A stretch of DNA of 64,000 nt from Actinomadura macra NBRC 14102 (GCF_001552215.1 NZ_BCQT01000006.1:372001-436000); one strand, 5' to 3'. Positions 54,893-64,000 are shown, counted from the stretch's first letter. The notes: generated by a model from the sequence alone, not told the origin. Program-made: numbers and translations.

Positions 54893-55053
54893 GCCGTCCT
54901 CCCGACCACTGATTCTCCCGATGCGCGTTGGCCGGTGAAGGGTTGGCCGGGGAAGTGTTTGACTTCCGGATGGTCAGCAACGTCAGGCGCGGCGGCCAGG
55001 TATGCCTGCACCGTGCCGGTCCGCTCCGCTCGATGCCCGCGAGGGGCGTTCAT
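54889..55053 (-). CDS. 54-residue small protein in the type IV-like operon
   Basis: A short gene, easily missed, fits exactly between the 1093-aa gene and the VirB4-like gene: its ATG (55053) overlaps the upstream stop as ATGA, and its TGA (54889) overlaps the downstream ATG as ATGA. GCAGGAGG precedes the start. The product begins MNAPRGHRAERTG and continues with an Asp/His/Pro-rich middle. It is polar, with no membrane helix. The same arrangement and length could mark a small assembly factor or substrate adaptor. I recognise no family; the double overlap and ribosome site are the evidence that it is real. Confidence 0.7.
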   Translation of the reverse strand: MNAPRGHRAERTGTVQAYLAAAPDVADHPEVKHFPGQPFTGQRASGESVVGRTA

Positions 55054-58000
55054 CGGGTGGCCTCCTGCTCCTGCTGAAGCTCCTGGTAACGCTCGGGCAC
55101 GACGGTGAAGCCGCCGGCGACCACACCGGCGAGGGCAAGATAGGCACGCCGCGTCGGCGCGCGCAACGACTTCAGCTCGTTGCGCGGCGCGCGGTCCATG
55201 CTGAGGTGATCGTCCCACGGGATGCGGACGAGGGCGCGGCAGCGGCCGCGAGCCACGGCCTCGGCCTGCTCGACGTCGTCCATGCTGCGGCGGCTGACCC
55301 CGTTGATGACCGTCACGGCACGGGACCGCAGTTCCTCGTACCCGTGCCCGTCCAGCCATTCGAACGTCATCGCCACCGCGCGCGGCGCGTCGGAGCTGGC
55401 GGGGGCGACCAGCACGATCTGGTCGGCGTACGGCAGCACCCGCGCGACCACGGCCGCCGCCGCGTCCAGCAGCGTCACCGAGTAGAAGCGGTCGATGGTG
55501 CGGATCGCCAGGGCGTAGTCCCGGTCGTCCAGCGCCTGTAGGGGGTTCTTGCCCGCCGCGACCACGTCGAGGCCCGACTTGGCCTGCGAGGTGTACCGGC
55601 GCATCGCGGTCAGGCTGCCCACCTGGTCCGCCCGGGTGATGAGCCCGGTCAGCGTCTCGTTGGTCTCGCTGCGCGTCCGCCGCGCCAGCGCGCCGGGCCC
55701 GGGGTTCACGTCGATCGCGACGACGGGCTCGCCGTTGTGCTGGGCGAACGTGTGGCCCAGCATGAGCGCCGTCACGGTCTGCCCGGCGCCGCCCGTGCAG
55801 CCCAGCACGACGATGTGGCGCGTGCCGTGGAACGGCTGCTGCAAGCGCATCTGGTACTCGGCGTCGATGTCCCCGTGCCCGCCTCCGACGGCCTGGATGA
55901 GCCGCCGCAGCCCGCCGGTCGTGACCTCGTGCTCGGGGTCCGGCGGCGTGATCGCGGGGCCGGACGGAGGCGGTGCGGGCGGTGGCGGGAGCGGTCGTGG
56001 CCGCACCGGTGACGCCGGGCCCGACCGCACCTCCCGTGGTGGTGCCGGCTCCTCCGCCGGAGGCGGAACCGGCATCCCTCGCACAGGCGTCCGCTGGGCC
56101 GGGGTGCCCTGTGGGGGGATTCCTTGCGGCGGCGGCCCGGGCGGGGGCACCGCCGGCTGAGGCGTCGCCTGCGGGTGTGTCGCCTGCTGGTGTGCCGCCT
56201 GCTGGTGTGCCGCCTGCTGGGGCGCTGCTTGCGACGGCACCCCCTGCGGGGAGGCCTGTTGCGGCGGCGTCGGCTGCGGGAGCACCGGCTCCGGCGCGGA
56301 CGGGCGCCCCGCGACAGGGGTGGGACGTGCCGGATTGGACAGCCCCTTGGACCACGGCTTCGGCGGCTCCTTGCGGTGCGGCGCGGAAGGCTGTGCGGGG
56401 GGCTGGGCAGAGGGCTGTGAGGGGGGCAGGGCGGGGGCCTGCGGCTGTTCGGCGGGCGGCCGGGCCCCGAACGCCCCGGGGACCATCGGGACGTCCGGCC
56501 GTGTGACCGGCGCCGGCGTGGTCGGCCGCCGCTCCGCCGCTGGCGTGCTGGGCTGGCGCTCCGGCTGCGGCGTGCCGGGGCCGCGCTGCGGGCGGATCCG
56601 CCGCACCGACTCGTCCGGGACGATCGACGGCTGCGGGCGTGCGGGCGGCAGGGGATTTTCGGCCCCCGCCACCTTCCGGTCCCCCGGTTCTCCTCCTGCG
56701 CGCGGCGATGGAGATCGCGATGGCGACGGCGGGAGAGGCACCTCCCGCTGCTGAGCCGCTCCGCGAGCGGCCGGCGGGTCGACAGGCCAGGCCGCCTCCT
56801 CCTCGGTCTCGCTCTCGGCCTCCACGGGCTCCTGCGGGGCGGGACCTTCCTGCGCGGCAGTGGCGGCAGGGGTTGCCGCCGCGGGCGCTTGAGGCACGTC
56901 CTGACGCGGGCTCTCGGCCGTGCCCGCGGCGGCAGCGGCGGCCTGGGGCTCGGGCGTGTCCTCGGCAGGGACCGCGGACTCCGGCGGCGCCTCCTGACGC
57001 GCCCCCTCGCCGGCGGACGCGTCCTGTTCACCGGCCGACGGCGACGGGGACACGATCGGGACGCCCAGCGGTGGTGTGTTCTCACCGTCACCCGGGATGG
57101 AGTGCGGCTGGGGCTCGTCCTGACGCCGAGGCGCTTCCTGACGCTGCGCCTCGGCGGGAGCCGACGCGGGCTCGGGAGTCGGGGCGGAGGGTTCTTCCTC
57201 CCTCGCCGCTTCGGGCGTGGCAAGGACAGCGGATGGCCGTGGCGCATCCTGCGACGGCTCGGCGCTTTGGGATCCCGAGGGGGCCGAGGGGGCCGGGGGC
57301 TGCTGGGGAATGTCAGGGCGAGTGGGAGGCGGGGTGATGGCCTCCCAGAACTCGGGGGCAGCACCAGGGCGGCGGACGCCCGACGCAAGGGCACGCTTGC
57401 CGGAGCCCGGGGACTCCAGATGTGGCGTCGCGGGAGGACGTTCCAACTCCGGCTGCCCCACGATGACGTCGTCCTCGTGGGAGATGTCGCGGGTGGTGCG
57501 GCGCCAGGGCTTGGGCTGGCGGGCCGGGACGCGCCGCTCGGGACCCGCGACACGCTCCGGTCCTGCGACGCGGGGTTCGGGACTCACGACGCGGTGTTCG
57601 GGACCCGCGACACGGACGTCCGGGCTCGCGACCTGGACGTCGGCGTCGACGCTGGGGGTGTCGGCTGCCACGACGTGCAGCTCGACGCCCACGGCAGGGA
57701 CGTCGGGGGGCGCGCTGCGCGCGACGGGCACCGCCGGAGCGCGGGCCGGGGCGGGGACCGCCGGAGCCGTCTGGGGGGCGCGCTGGGCCGCGTATTCGGC
57801 CAAGGGCTGGGGGGCGGAGGCCACGGCGGGGCCTGGAACGAGAACGGCGGGCACCCGCTCGTGGGCAGACACCGGCTCGGGGACGGGCACCGCCTCGGCG
57901 GCCCTGCGCTTGCGGCGGGACTTGATCGCGGCGCGTTCGGAGGCGGCGACGGGGGCCGGGGCCCCGGGCCGGCGCCACACGCGGGCGACGATGACGACCT

Positions 58001-58331
58001 CGCGGGGTTCGCGGATCGGGGTGAGGCGGCACCAGGTACGGGGCTCGGCGAAGTAGCGGCTCTGGGAGAGCAGTAGCTCGGTGAGGCGCTTGCCCTCGAT
58101 GACCGGACGGGTGGCCAGCCAGGTGAGAACGCCCGGCGGGACGATGTAGAGGACGTGCCAGGGTGACTCGAAGGGGATCCCGGCGACCTTCAGCAGGACG
58201 ATCCAGGGGACGAACACGCCCGCGAACACACCGATCTGGACCAACGGCAGTGGCATCGGGAGCCGCAGGTCGTACAGCTTGTAGAGCCGCTTCTCGATGC
58301 GCCAGATGTTCGTGTACGTGCGTAGATCCAC
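55050..58331 (-). CDS. Fusion of TcpE-like membrane domain and MinD/ParA-like (degenerate P-loop) ATPase
   Basis: The 1093-aa protein starts with a TcpE-like region (MDLRTYTNIWRIEKRLYKLY, two helices at about 27-50 and 57-75). About 700 residues of Pro/Ala/Glu-rich disordered linker follow. The C-terminus is a MinD/ParA-like domain (about 835-1085: RHIVVLGCTGGAGQTVTALML, AIDVNPGPGALA, VTLLDAA, DQIVLVAPASSDAPRA). The P-loop reads GCTGGAGQT, so both Lys residues of the deviant Walker A motif (KGGxGKT) are missing. The fold resembles EspI-type ATPases of type VII systems more than partition proteins. Fusing a TcpE-like anchor to it is unusual. The start is a clean ATG at 58331. The last codons overlap the 54-aa gene. 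Confidence 0.82.
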   Translation of the reverse strand: MDLRTYTNIWRIEKRLYKLYDLRLPMPLPLVQIGVFAGVFVPWIVLLKVAGIPFESPWHVLYIVPPGVLTWLATRPVIEGKRLTELLLSQSRYFAEPRTWCRLTPIREPREVVIVARVWRRPGAPAPVAASERAAIKSRRKRRAAEAVPVPEPVSAHERVPAVLVPGPAVASAPQPLAEYAAQRAPQTAPAVPAPARAPAVPVARSAPPDVPAVGVELHVVAADTPSVDADVQVASPDVRVAGPEHRVVSPEPRVAGPERVAGPERRVPARQPKPWRRTTRDISHEDDVIVGQPELERPPATPHLESPGSGKRALASGVRRPGAAPEFWEAITPPPTRPDIPQQPPAPSAPSGSQSAEPSQDAPRPSAVLATPEAAREEEPSAPTPEPASAPAEAQRQEAPRRQDEPQPHSIPGDGENTPPLGVPIVSPSPSAGEQDASAGEGARQEAPPESAVPAEDTPEPQAAAAAAGTAESPRQDVPQAPAAATPAATAAQEGPAPQEPVEAESETEEEAAWPVDPPAARGAAQQREVPLPPSPSRSPSPRAGGEPGDRKVAGAENPLPPARPQPSIVPDESVRRIRPQRGPGTPQPERQPSTPAAERRPTTPAPVTRPDVPMVPGAFGARPPAEQPQAPALPPSQPSAQPPAQPSAPHRKEPPKPWSKGLSNPARPTPVAGRPSAPEPVLPQPTPPQQASPQGVPSQAAPQQAAHQQAAHQQATHPQATPQPAVPPPGPPPQGIPPQGTPAQRTPVRGMPVPPPAEEPAPPREVRSGPASPVRPRPLPPPPAPPPSGPAITPPDPEHEVTTGGLRRLIQAVGGGHGDIDAEYQMRLQQPFHGTRHIVVLGCTGGAGQTVTALMLGHTFAQHNGEPVVAIDVNPGPGALARRTRSETNETLTGLITRADQVGSLTAMRRYTSQAKSGLDVVAAGKNPLQALDDRDYALAIRTIDRFYSVTLLDAAAAVVARVLPYADQIVLVAPASSDAPRAVAMTFEWLDGHGYEELRSRAVTVINGVSRRSMDDVEQAEAVARGRCRALVRIPWDDHLSMDRAPRNELKSLRAPTRRAYLALAGVVAGGFTVVPERYQELQQEQEATR

Positions 58332-58420
58332 GCCCCTACTCCCCTAACTGTGCAAGCACAGTGTCGACTTCCGGGCCCCGCCCGGGGGCCCTCCGACCTC
58401 GGTGTCCGCCGGTACGGAGA

Positions 58421-58711
58421 TCAGGTGATGTCCACTCCCAGTGCCTTGGCTATGGCCTTGGCCGTCGTCTCGATGATGTTCGGTACGTAGAAGACCACTC
58501 CGATCCCGATCGCCAGCACGATGAACTGAACGAAGCGCGTGATCTCGCGCGTGAAGAGAAAGAAGATCGCCACAATGGAGACGATCACCAGGAAAAGGGG
58601 ACCGAATATCTGGCGGAGCCAGTCCGCGAGCTGGTCGGTCTGGAGTTCGTCGTTCTCCGCGGGCGCCGCCAGGATCTCGTGCGGAATCGACGCCATGATG
58701 TGGTGCAGCAT
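58421..58711 (-). CDS. Small two-helix membrane protein (VirB2/TcpD pilin-like position)
   Basis: The 96-aa protein has an acidic N-terminal segment and two hydrophobic helices (about 37-54 and 60-80: FGPLFLVIVSIVAIFFLF, QFIVLAIGIGVVFYV) separated by a short REITRF loop, ending ALGVDIT. Size, topology and location between the TcpC-like and TcpE-like genes match the VirB2-pilin/TcpD-like small component of conjugation systems. A GGAAGG site lies 11 bases before ATG 58711. There is no signal peptidase or type IV pilin motif, so pilin identity is inference. Confidence 0.75.
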   Translation of the reverse strand: MLHHIMASIPHEILAAPAENDELQTDQLADWLRQIFGPLFLVIVSIVAIFFLFTREITRFVQFIVLAIGIGVVFYVPNIIETTAKAIAKALGVDIT

Positions 58712-58774
58712 CGACTGGTTACCTTCCTTGGTCGGCGGGGGTTGATCTGTGTGGTCGGGTCACGTCGCGGCCTC

Positions 58775-59797
58775 TCATGATGCGTTCGGTTCCGTGGTGC
58801 CGCGAATGTCTCGGACGAGCCACTTCGTGCCCCTCTTCACCATGGCGAGCTGGTAGGTCTGCTCCAGCTGGCCGCCACCGCCCACGGTGAGCTGCCACAC
58901 GACCGTGGCGGTGACGGTGCGCTCGCCCGCGGACCCCTTCGCCGCGACGACCTCCTTGACCTGGACGAACGTCACGGAGCCGGCCAGCCCGGTGATGGTC
59001 GTCCCGTCGGAGAACAGCGACAGGGCCGCCTGGTTGCCGGTCGCGTACTGCTGGAAGAAGGTGCCGAGGAAGGGCTGGAGTTCGGCTTCGAGGGCGGCGT
59101 CGCGGTCTTGGACGCCGCCTTGCGGCAGCTGCGCCTTCGTGGGCGGGGGAAGGAGGGCGGGACGGGCGGAGACGACCAGGGAACCGCCGCTGTCCGCGTA
59201 GACGGGAACGGCCAGGCGCAGCCATTTGTCGGCCGTGCGGGCGAGCAGCGTCACGGTGGCGTTGTTGGCGTCGCGCGCGTCGACACCGGCGACCTGGACG
59301 GACTGGACCTGCAGCGTTCCGACGCCGTCCCAGCCGAATTGGGCGTCGGCCCCGTCAGGGAGGAAGGTGCGCAATTGCGCTTCGCGGGCGGGCGCGTTCT
59401 TCTGGTCGTAGTTGAGGTAGACGTTGGCGAACTGGAGCGCGAACGCGCTGGCGGCACTGCTCGGGAACTGCGCGTTCTTCGCGGGCTTCGCACCGGTGCT
59501 GGGGGACGCGGTGTCCTTCGCGGTGAAGCGCTCGAACGGCGCGCGGATGCCGTTGACGAGGATGACGAGGATGACGGCCCAGAGGACGGCGCGCCCGACC
59601 CAGATCCACCAGCGTCCGCCGGAACCGCCCCAGCGCCCGCCGCCGCGCGAGCCGCCATCGCCGGAGCGTCCGCGCCGGCGGTCGCGCTCCACCATGTCCC
59701 ACGGGTCGGCGGACGAGGCGAGCGCCCGGCCGGGCGCCGCCGTCTCCTCGACTGCGGCCGTGTCACGGCCGCGTGCAACGGCCGACCTGCGAGCCAT
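58775..59797 (-). CDS. TcpC-like conjugal transfer protein
   Basis: The 340-aa bitopic protein has an Arg/Gly-rich cytosolic head, one helix (about 64-83, WVGRAVLWAVILVILVNGI) and two external NTF2-like domains (about 110-215 and 225-335). LQFANVYLNYDQKN opens the first and EAELQPFLGTFFQQYATGN the second. TcpC/ConB proteins form the VirB8-like scaffold of Gram-positive type IV channels. ATG 59797 follows GGAGGCAGG; the open frame to 59878 would add 27 residues. It is the first gene of the operon, with the promoter expected in 59798-60318. Confidence 0.87.
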   Translation of the reverse strand: MARRSAVARGRDTAAVEETAAPGRALASSADPWDMVERDRRRGRSGDGGSRGGGRWGGSGGRWWIWVGRAVLWAVILVILVNGIRAPFERFTAKDTASPSTGAKPAKNAQFPSSAASAFALQFANVYLNYDQKNAPAREAQLRTFLPDGADAQFGWDGVGTLQVQSVQVAGVDARDANNATVTLLARTADKWLRLAVPVYADSGGSLVVSARPALLPPPTKAQLPQGGVQDRDAALEAELQPFLGTFFQQYATGNQAALSLFSDGTTITGLAGSVTFVQVKEVVAAKGSAGERTVTATVVWQLTVGGGGQLEQTYQLAMVKRGTKWLVRDIRGTTEPNAS

Positions 59798-60318
59798 CCT
59801 GCCTCCGCTCGCGCCTCGCCCCCGGTCGGCGCGGTCATGTGTGCCTGGTCCTGTGCCGGTGGCTGTTTCTGAACCCACCTCGGGCCCAGCGTAACCACGA
59901 GCGTCAATTGTTCCAGCGCATCGCAGCGAAGCACAGCCCCGGCACGCGGTTGTGGATAATGCAATCCACCTCAGCAGGAACAGGGAAGATTGCCAAACGG
60001 TGACGATCCCCTACCTGGGCCTCCGAACAGGGCGCGTTACGACGTTCCAGACAAGCAACCCGGATCAGAAGGTGCTTGGTGACGTGATGGCGAACACGAC
60101 CGCAATCTCTTCCCGAAAGAAACCGGCAAAGTGTCTTCCATGGGACATATCACCGTGGAACCCAGCTCTTGGGCGCCATCCGGCACCACATGTAACACGC
60201 GTCACAGTCACCGCACAACCCTCGGCACGCCGATCCCCGAAAACGTCCGCCGCCGTCCCCTCGCATCCGTCACCGGCCCGACACGCAGCGCGTCGGCCAT
60301 GACCGTGAGCGGAGCACG
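59798..60318. other. Intergenic region upstream of the type IV-like operon
   Basis: This 521-bp non-coding stretch lies between ychF and the TcpC-like gene, both on the minus strand. It is less GC-rich than the flanks and holds a Crp-like box at 60191-60206. An open frame (59952-60302, plus strand) has poor codon use and no ribosome site and is not believed. The type IV operon promoter should be here. Confidence 0.5.
60191..60206. promoter_or_regulatory. Crp/GlxR-like box upstream of the type IV-like operon
   Basis: TGTAA-CACGCG-TCACA matches TGTGA-N6-TCACA at 9 of 10 positions. It lies 394 bp before the TcpC-like start, so it could be a far-upstream site or belong to an unseen transcript. 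Support is modest. Confidence 0.35.
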
Positions 60319-61410
<1,092 letters not shown>

Positions 61411-61587
61411 GGCCGCCAAGTTTATGGGCCCGGCGTGCCTACTCCCGACGGCGACCGGGTGAACCTTTCCCGCATGCCAGGGCGAAGCGGACGTACGCCT
61501 GGGAGCACTGGGGCCAATTGTCCGGTCCGGTGGTCGTTTCCGGCGCGTCGCGGTCACGGTTCGCGCGTCCGCTGTCACGATGAACGG

Positions 61588-62982
61588 ATGGATCTCGCGC
61601 TGTTCGCCGGACTCCTCGTCGGCGCCGTCTTCGGCGCCGTCGCCGGGTACGCGCTGGCGACGGGCCGGCAGGGCGCGCTGATCGCCCGGGCCCGGGCGGC
61701 CGAGGAGAAGCTCGCCTACGCCGAGGGACGGATGGCCGAGCACTTCGAGACCCTGTCGGCCAAGGCACTGGACGCCAGCAACCAGCGCTTCCTGGAGCTG
61801 GCGGACACGCGGCTCAAGGCCGCCGGCGTCGAGGCCGCGGGCGAGCTCCAGCGGCGGCAGCAGGCCGTCGAGCATCTCGTCGCGCCCCTGCGCGAGACCC
61901 TCGCCAAGGTGGAGGAGCAGCTCCGCGAGGTCGAGACGGGCCGCCGCGAGTCGCACGCGATGCTGGCCAAGCAGGTCGACTTCGTCCGGCAGAGCTCCGA
62001 CCAGCTGCGCCGCGAGACCCAGACGCTGGTCCGGGCGCTGCAACGGCCGGAGGCGCGGGGGCGGTGGGGCGAGCTGCAACTGCGCCGCGTCGTGGAGATC
62101 GCCGGGATGGCGCACCACTGCGACTTCGACGAGCAGGCCAGCGCGGTCACCGCGGACGGGACGGTACGTCCCGACATGGTCGTCCGGCTGGTGGGCGGCA
62201 AGAGCGTCGTGGTCGACTCCAAGGTGTCGCTGGCCGCCTACCTCCAGGCGGCCGAGAGCGGCGACCCCGTGCGGCTGGACGCGCACGCCCGCCACCTGCG
62301 CGACCACGTCGACCGTCTCGCGGCCAAGTCGTACTGGCAGGCGTTCAGCCCGGCGCCGGAGTTCGTCATCCTGTTCATCCCGGGTGAGGCGTTCCTGGCC
62401 CCCGCGCTGGACCGCGATCCTGCGCTGCTGGAGTACGCGATGCGCCGGCGGGTCCACATCGCCACCCCGACCACCCTGATCACGATGTTGCGGACGGCGT
62501 CGTACGCCTGGCAGCAGGCGGCCCTTTCGCGCAACGCCCGAGCGGTCTTCGAGCTGGGCAGAGAACTGTACGAACGGCTCGGGACGATGGGTCAGCACGT
62601 CGACGAACTGGGACGCGCGCTGACCGGCGCCATCAAGTCCTACAACCGGACGGTCGGTTCTCTGGAGACGCGTGTGCTCGTCAGCGCCCGCCGCCTGAAC
62701 GAGCTGGGCGTCGTGGAGAACTCTCTGGACGGCCCCCAGCCCGTCGAGGAGAGCCCGCGCGCGCTCTCGGCCGCCGAGTTGACCGCGCATGAGAAGCCGC
62801 CTTATGACCAGCAGCCCCACGACCACCGACTCGACCACCGGGACCCGGAGGTGCCGGCCCCCGGCGCTCCGTTCGACGAGGAGCCCCTCGACGAGCACGA
62901 CGATGATCATGACGGCGAACCGGTAGGTTTCGGCGGACGGGCCATCCCTGATCAGCTCGATCAGCGAGAGAGGTGGCAATGA
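61588..62982 (+). CDS. rmuC: DNA recombination protein RmuC
   Basis: The 464-aa protein has a membrane-anchoring N-terminal helix (about 3-22), a coiled coil (about 28-140) and the RmuC nuclease-like core (about 150-330). Core elements are RPEARGRWGELQLRRVVEIAG, RPDMVVRLVGGKSVVVDSKV with the metal-binding Asp and Lys, FVILFIPGEAFL and IATPTTLITMLRTASYAWQQ. RmuC-type proteins limit rearrangements and exonuclease-type DNA processing. The last 60 residues are an extra acidic, His/Asp-rich tail (DEHDDDHDGE). The stop overlaps the DUF6542 start (ATGA). Confidence 0.93.
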   Translation: MDLALFAGLLVGAVFGAVAGYALATGRQGALIARARAAEEKLAYAEGRMAEHFETLSAKALDASNQRFLELADTRLKAAGVEAAGELQRRQQAVEHLVAPLRETLAKVEEQLREVETGRRESHAMLAKQVDFVRQSSDQLRRETQTLVRALQRPEARGRWGELQLRRVVEIAGMAHHCDFDEQASAVTADGTVRPDMVVRLVGGKSVVVDSKVSLAAYLQAAESGDPVRLDAHARHLRDHVDRLAAKSYWQAFSPAPEFVILFIPGEAFLAPALDRDPALLEYAMRRRVHIATPTTLITMLRTASYAWQQAALSRNARAVFELGRELYERLGTMGQHVDELGRALTGAIKSYNRTVGSLETRVLVSARRLNELGVVENSLDGPQPVEESPRALSAAELTAHEKPPYDQQPHDHRLDHRDPEVPAPGAPFDEEPLDEHDDDHDGEPVGFGGRAIPDQLDQRERWQ

Positions 62983-63602
62983 GCAACTCGACGGTGGACG
63001 ACGCGCCGGGCGGCGCGTCTCCGGCCCCAGGGGGTCAAGTGCGACGTCAGCGCGGTACGTCCTCGCGGGCGCGCTCGGACGCCGCGTCGGCGACCCGCGG
63101 CCCGATGACGCCCGTCACCCTCACCGGCCGCGGCGGGATCGTGGTGATGTTCGCCACCGGGCTCGTCTGCGCGCTGCTGTCACGCTGGTTCGGCGTCGGT
63201 CTGCTCGCGGGCGGCGGCTTCGCGGTCGGCTGCGCGCTCGCCGCGTTCGCGACCCGTCCCGCCGACCTGCTGACGCTGGCCGTCAGCCCGCCGCTGGTGT
63301 TCTTCGCGGCGACGTTCACCGCGGTGCTCCTCGACACGCTCGGGGACGGGTCGCTGCTGCGCGGCCTGACCGTCGGGGTCCTGACGGCGCTGGCCTCGAC
63401 CGCGCCCTGGCTGTTCTTCGGCACGCTGCTGGTGCTGGTGATCGGTCTCTTCCGAGGGCTTCCGGCGAACGTGCGGGAGCTGCGCGGCAAGCTCGTCGGA
63501 GTCCGTCTCTTCGAGAAGGAGGAGAACGCGGACCCGGTCCAGTGGGACGACTCGCCGTCCTCGGCGCGCGCCCGCCGCCTCCCCCACGGGGACGTCGACT
63601 GA
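62979..63602 (+). CDS. DUF6542 actinobacterial membrane protein
   Basis: The 207-aa protein has a Gly/Ala/Arg-rich head (about 1-45), four hydrophobic segments (about 52-72, 76-90, 100-118 and 130-165) and a polar tail (VRLFEKEENADPVQW). DUF6542 proteins sit beside ychF, rmuC and ispH in many actinobacteria; function unknown. ATG 62979 overlaps the rmuC stop and follows GAGAGAGGTGGCA. Confidence 0.85.
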   Translation: MSNSTVDDAPGGASPAPGGQVRRQRGTSSRARSDAASATRGPMTPVTLTGRGGIVVMFATGLVCALLSRWFGVGLLAGGGFAVGCALAAFATRPADLLTLAVSPPLVFFAATFTAVLLDTLGDGSLLRGLTVGVLTALASTAPWLFFGTLLVLVIGLFRGLPANVRELRGKLVGVRLFEKEENADPVQWDDSPSSARARRLPHGDVD

Positions 63603-63625
63603 CCGACCGGACCCGCGACCGGCGA

Positions 63626-64000
63626 TCAGACCGGGGTGATACGCAGGTCCCTGCGCAGCTCGTGCGGGAGCGCGAAACGCATGCTCTCCTGCACGGACTC
63701 GATCTCCTCCGCCTCCCCGAAACCGCGCTCGGACAGCCACCCCAGCACGCCCTGGACCAGCTCGTCCGGGACGGAGGCGCCGCTGGTGACGCCGACCGTG
63801 GTGACGCCCTCCAGCCAGGCCGGGTCGATGTGCTCGGCGTAGTCGACCAGGTAGGCGGCGTCGGCGCCGTGCTCCATGGCGACCTCGACGAGCCGCACCG
63901 AGTTCGAGGAGTTGGTCGAGCCGACCACGATGACGAGCTGCGAGCGGGCCGCCATCTCCTTGACGGCCGTCTGCCGGTTCTGCGTGGCGTAGCAGATGTC
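63626..64000 (-). CDS. ispH: 4-hydroxy-3-methylbut-2-enyl diphosphate reductase, C-terminal part
   Basis: The gene enters from the right edge, so its 5' part is missing. The visible 124 codons hold the third IspH domain: [16 protein letters not shown] (cluster Cys), [17 protein letters not shown] with the substrate-binding Ser/Asn, [13 protein letters not shown] and the end [11 protein letters not shown]. IspH makes IPP and DMAPP in the last step of the MEP isoprenoid pathway using a [4Fe-4S] cluster. Any claim about the N-terminal cluster ligands is outside the window. It converges with the DUF6542 gene 23 bp away. Confidence 0.93.
   Translation of the reverse strand, partial: DICYATQNRQTAVKEMAARSQLVIVVGSTNSSNSVRLVEVAMEHGADAAYLVDYAEHIDPAWLEGVTTVGVTSGASVPDELVQGVLGWLSERGFGEAEEIESVQESMRFALPHELRRDLRITPV

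Noticed and set aside
54889..56355. 488-codon minus-strand frame over the end of the 1093-aa gene
   Set aside because: Only its last 54 codons are a gene. The rest is an out-of-frame Ala/Gly/Arg-rich reading of the Pro-rich linker.
48137..59797. Calling the operon an integrative conjugative element
   Set aside because: No integrase, relaxase, coupling ATPase, att repeats or tRNA boundary could be seen in the window.
59952..60302. Plus-strand frame of 116 codons in the intergenic region
   Set aside because: No ribosome site, mixed codon third positions and a composition of ordinary non-coding DNA.
61411..62979. N-terminal extension of ychF to 886 codons
   Set aside because: It runs antisense over rmuC. 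YchF homologues are about 363 residues and start at GTG 61410.

Overview
The window is chromosomal DNA from a high-GC, filamentous-type actinobacterium. Codon third positions are almost all G or C, starts are often GTG, and the gene set is actinobacterial: mycothiol biosynthesis (mshB), several LytR-CpsA-Psr proteins, eukaryote-like Ser/Thr kinases, an FHA protein and an actinobacterial c-di-AMP riboswitch in front of an NlpC/P60 hydrolase. I think a Streptosporangiales/Thermomonosporaceae-type organism (for example Actinomadura) is likely, but the sequence alone does not prove the genus.

Layout. 1-1.7 kb: the end of a family 2 glycosyltransferase and an LCP protein. 1.8-4.0 kb: a PadR regulator translationally coupled to a DHA2 drug/proton antiporter, behind a palindromic operator. 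4.0-9.7 kb: flavin reductase, a DUF6113-like membrane protein overlapping mshB, a membrane Ser/Thr kinase and a DPP-IV-type S9 peptidase. 9.7-13.2 kb: a heterodimeric ABC exporter whose two ATPase domains are decayed in complementary ways. 13.5-14.7 kb: a receiver-SpoIIE phosphatase. 15.1-18.5 kb: succinate dehydrogenase sdhCAB (Corynebacterium type). 18.6-20.5 kb: a stand-alone secY and a small exported protein. 20.7-24.9 kb: an MFS carrier, LysR and Crp/Fnr regulators and a two-domain VOC protein. 25.0-28.6 kb: a second, phylogenetically different succinate dehydrogenase operon (Sdh1 type). 29.0-30.7 kb: a secreted CHAP amidase with a six-fold Cys-paired repeat domain. 31.2-32.7 kb: a second LCP protein.

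32.8-41.0 kb holds a compact co-directional cluster: DUF4282 membrane protein, large membrane-anchored Ser/Thr kinase, coiled-coil protein, ClpB-like AAA+ ATPase, radical-SAM protein and a zinc-ribbon/prion-like/FHA protein, closed by a 21-bp terminator stem. The last five genes overlap or nearly touch. This looks like one phospho-signalling and protein-remodelling system, and I know of no described function for it.

41.2-48.1 kb: typA, a c-di-AMP riboswitch with an NlpC/P60 hydrolase, NUDIX, Mut7-C RNase-like, amidohydrolase, MarR and a secreted RNase Sa-like guanyl RNase. 48.1-59.8 kb: a complete Gram-positive conjugation-type (type IV) channel operon on the minus strand: TcpC-like, small pilin-like 2-TM protein, a TcpE-like/MinD-like fusion, a 54-aa protein, VirB4-like ATPase, VirB6/TrbL-like protein, a bitopic protein and an SLT-NlpC/P60 hydrolase. 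No relaxase, coupling ATPase, integrase or att site is visible, so it may be a resident secretion or DNA-translocation machine rather than a mobile element. 60.3-64 kb: the conserved housekeeping block ychF, rmuC, DUF6542 and the 3' part of ispH.

No rRNA, tRNA, CRISPR array, insertion sequence or transposase was recognised. All names are by eye from motif and sequence memory; no database search was run.
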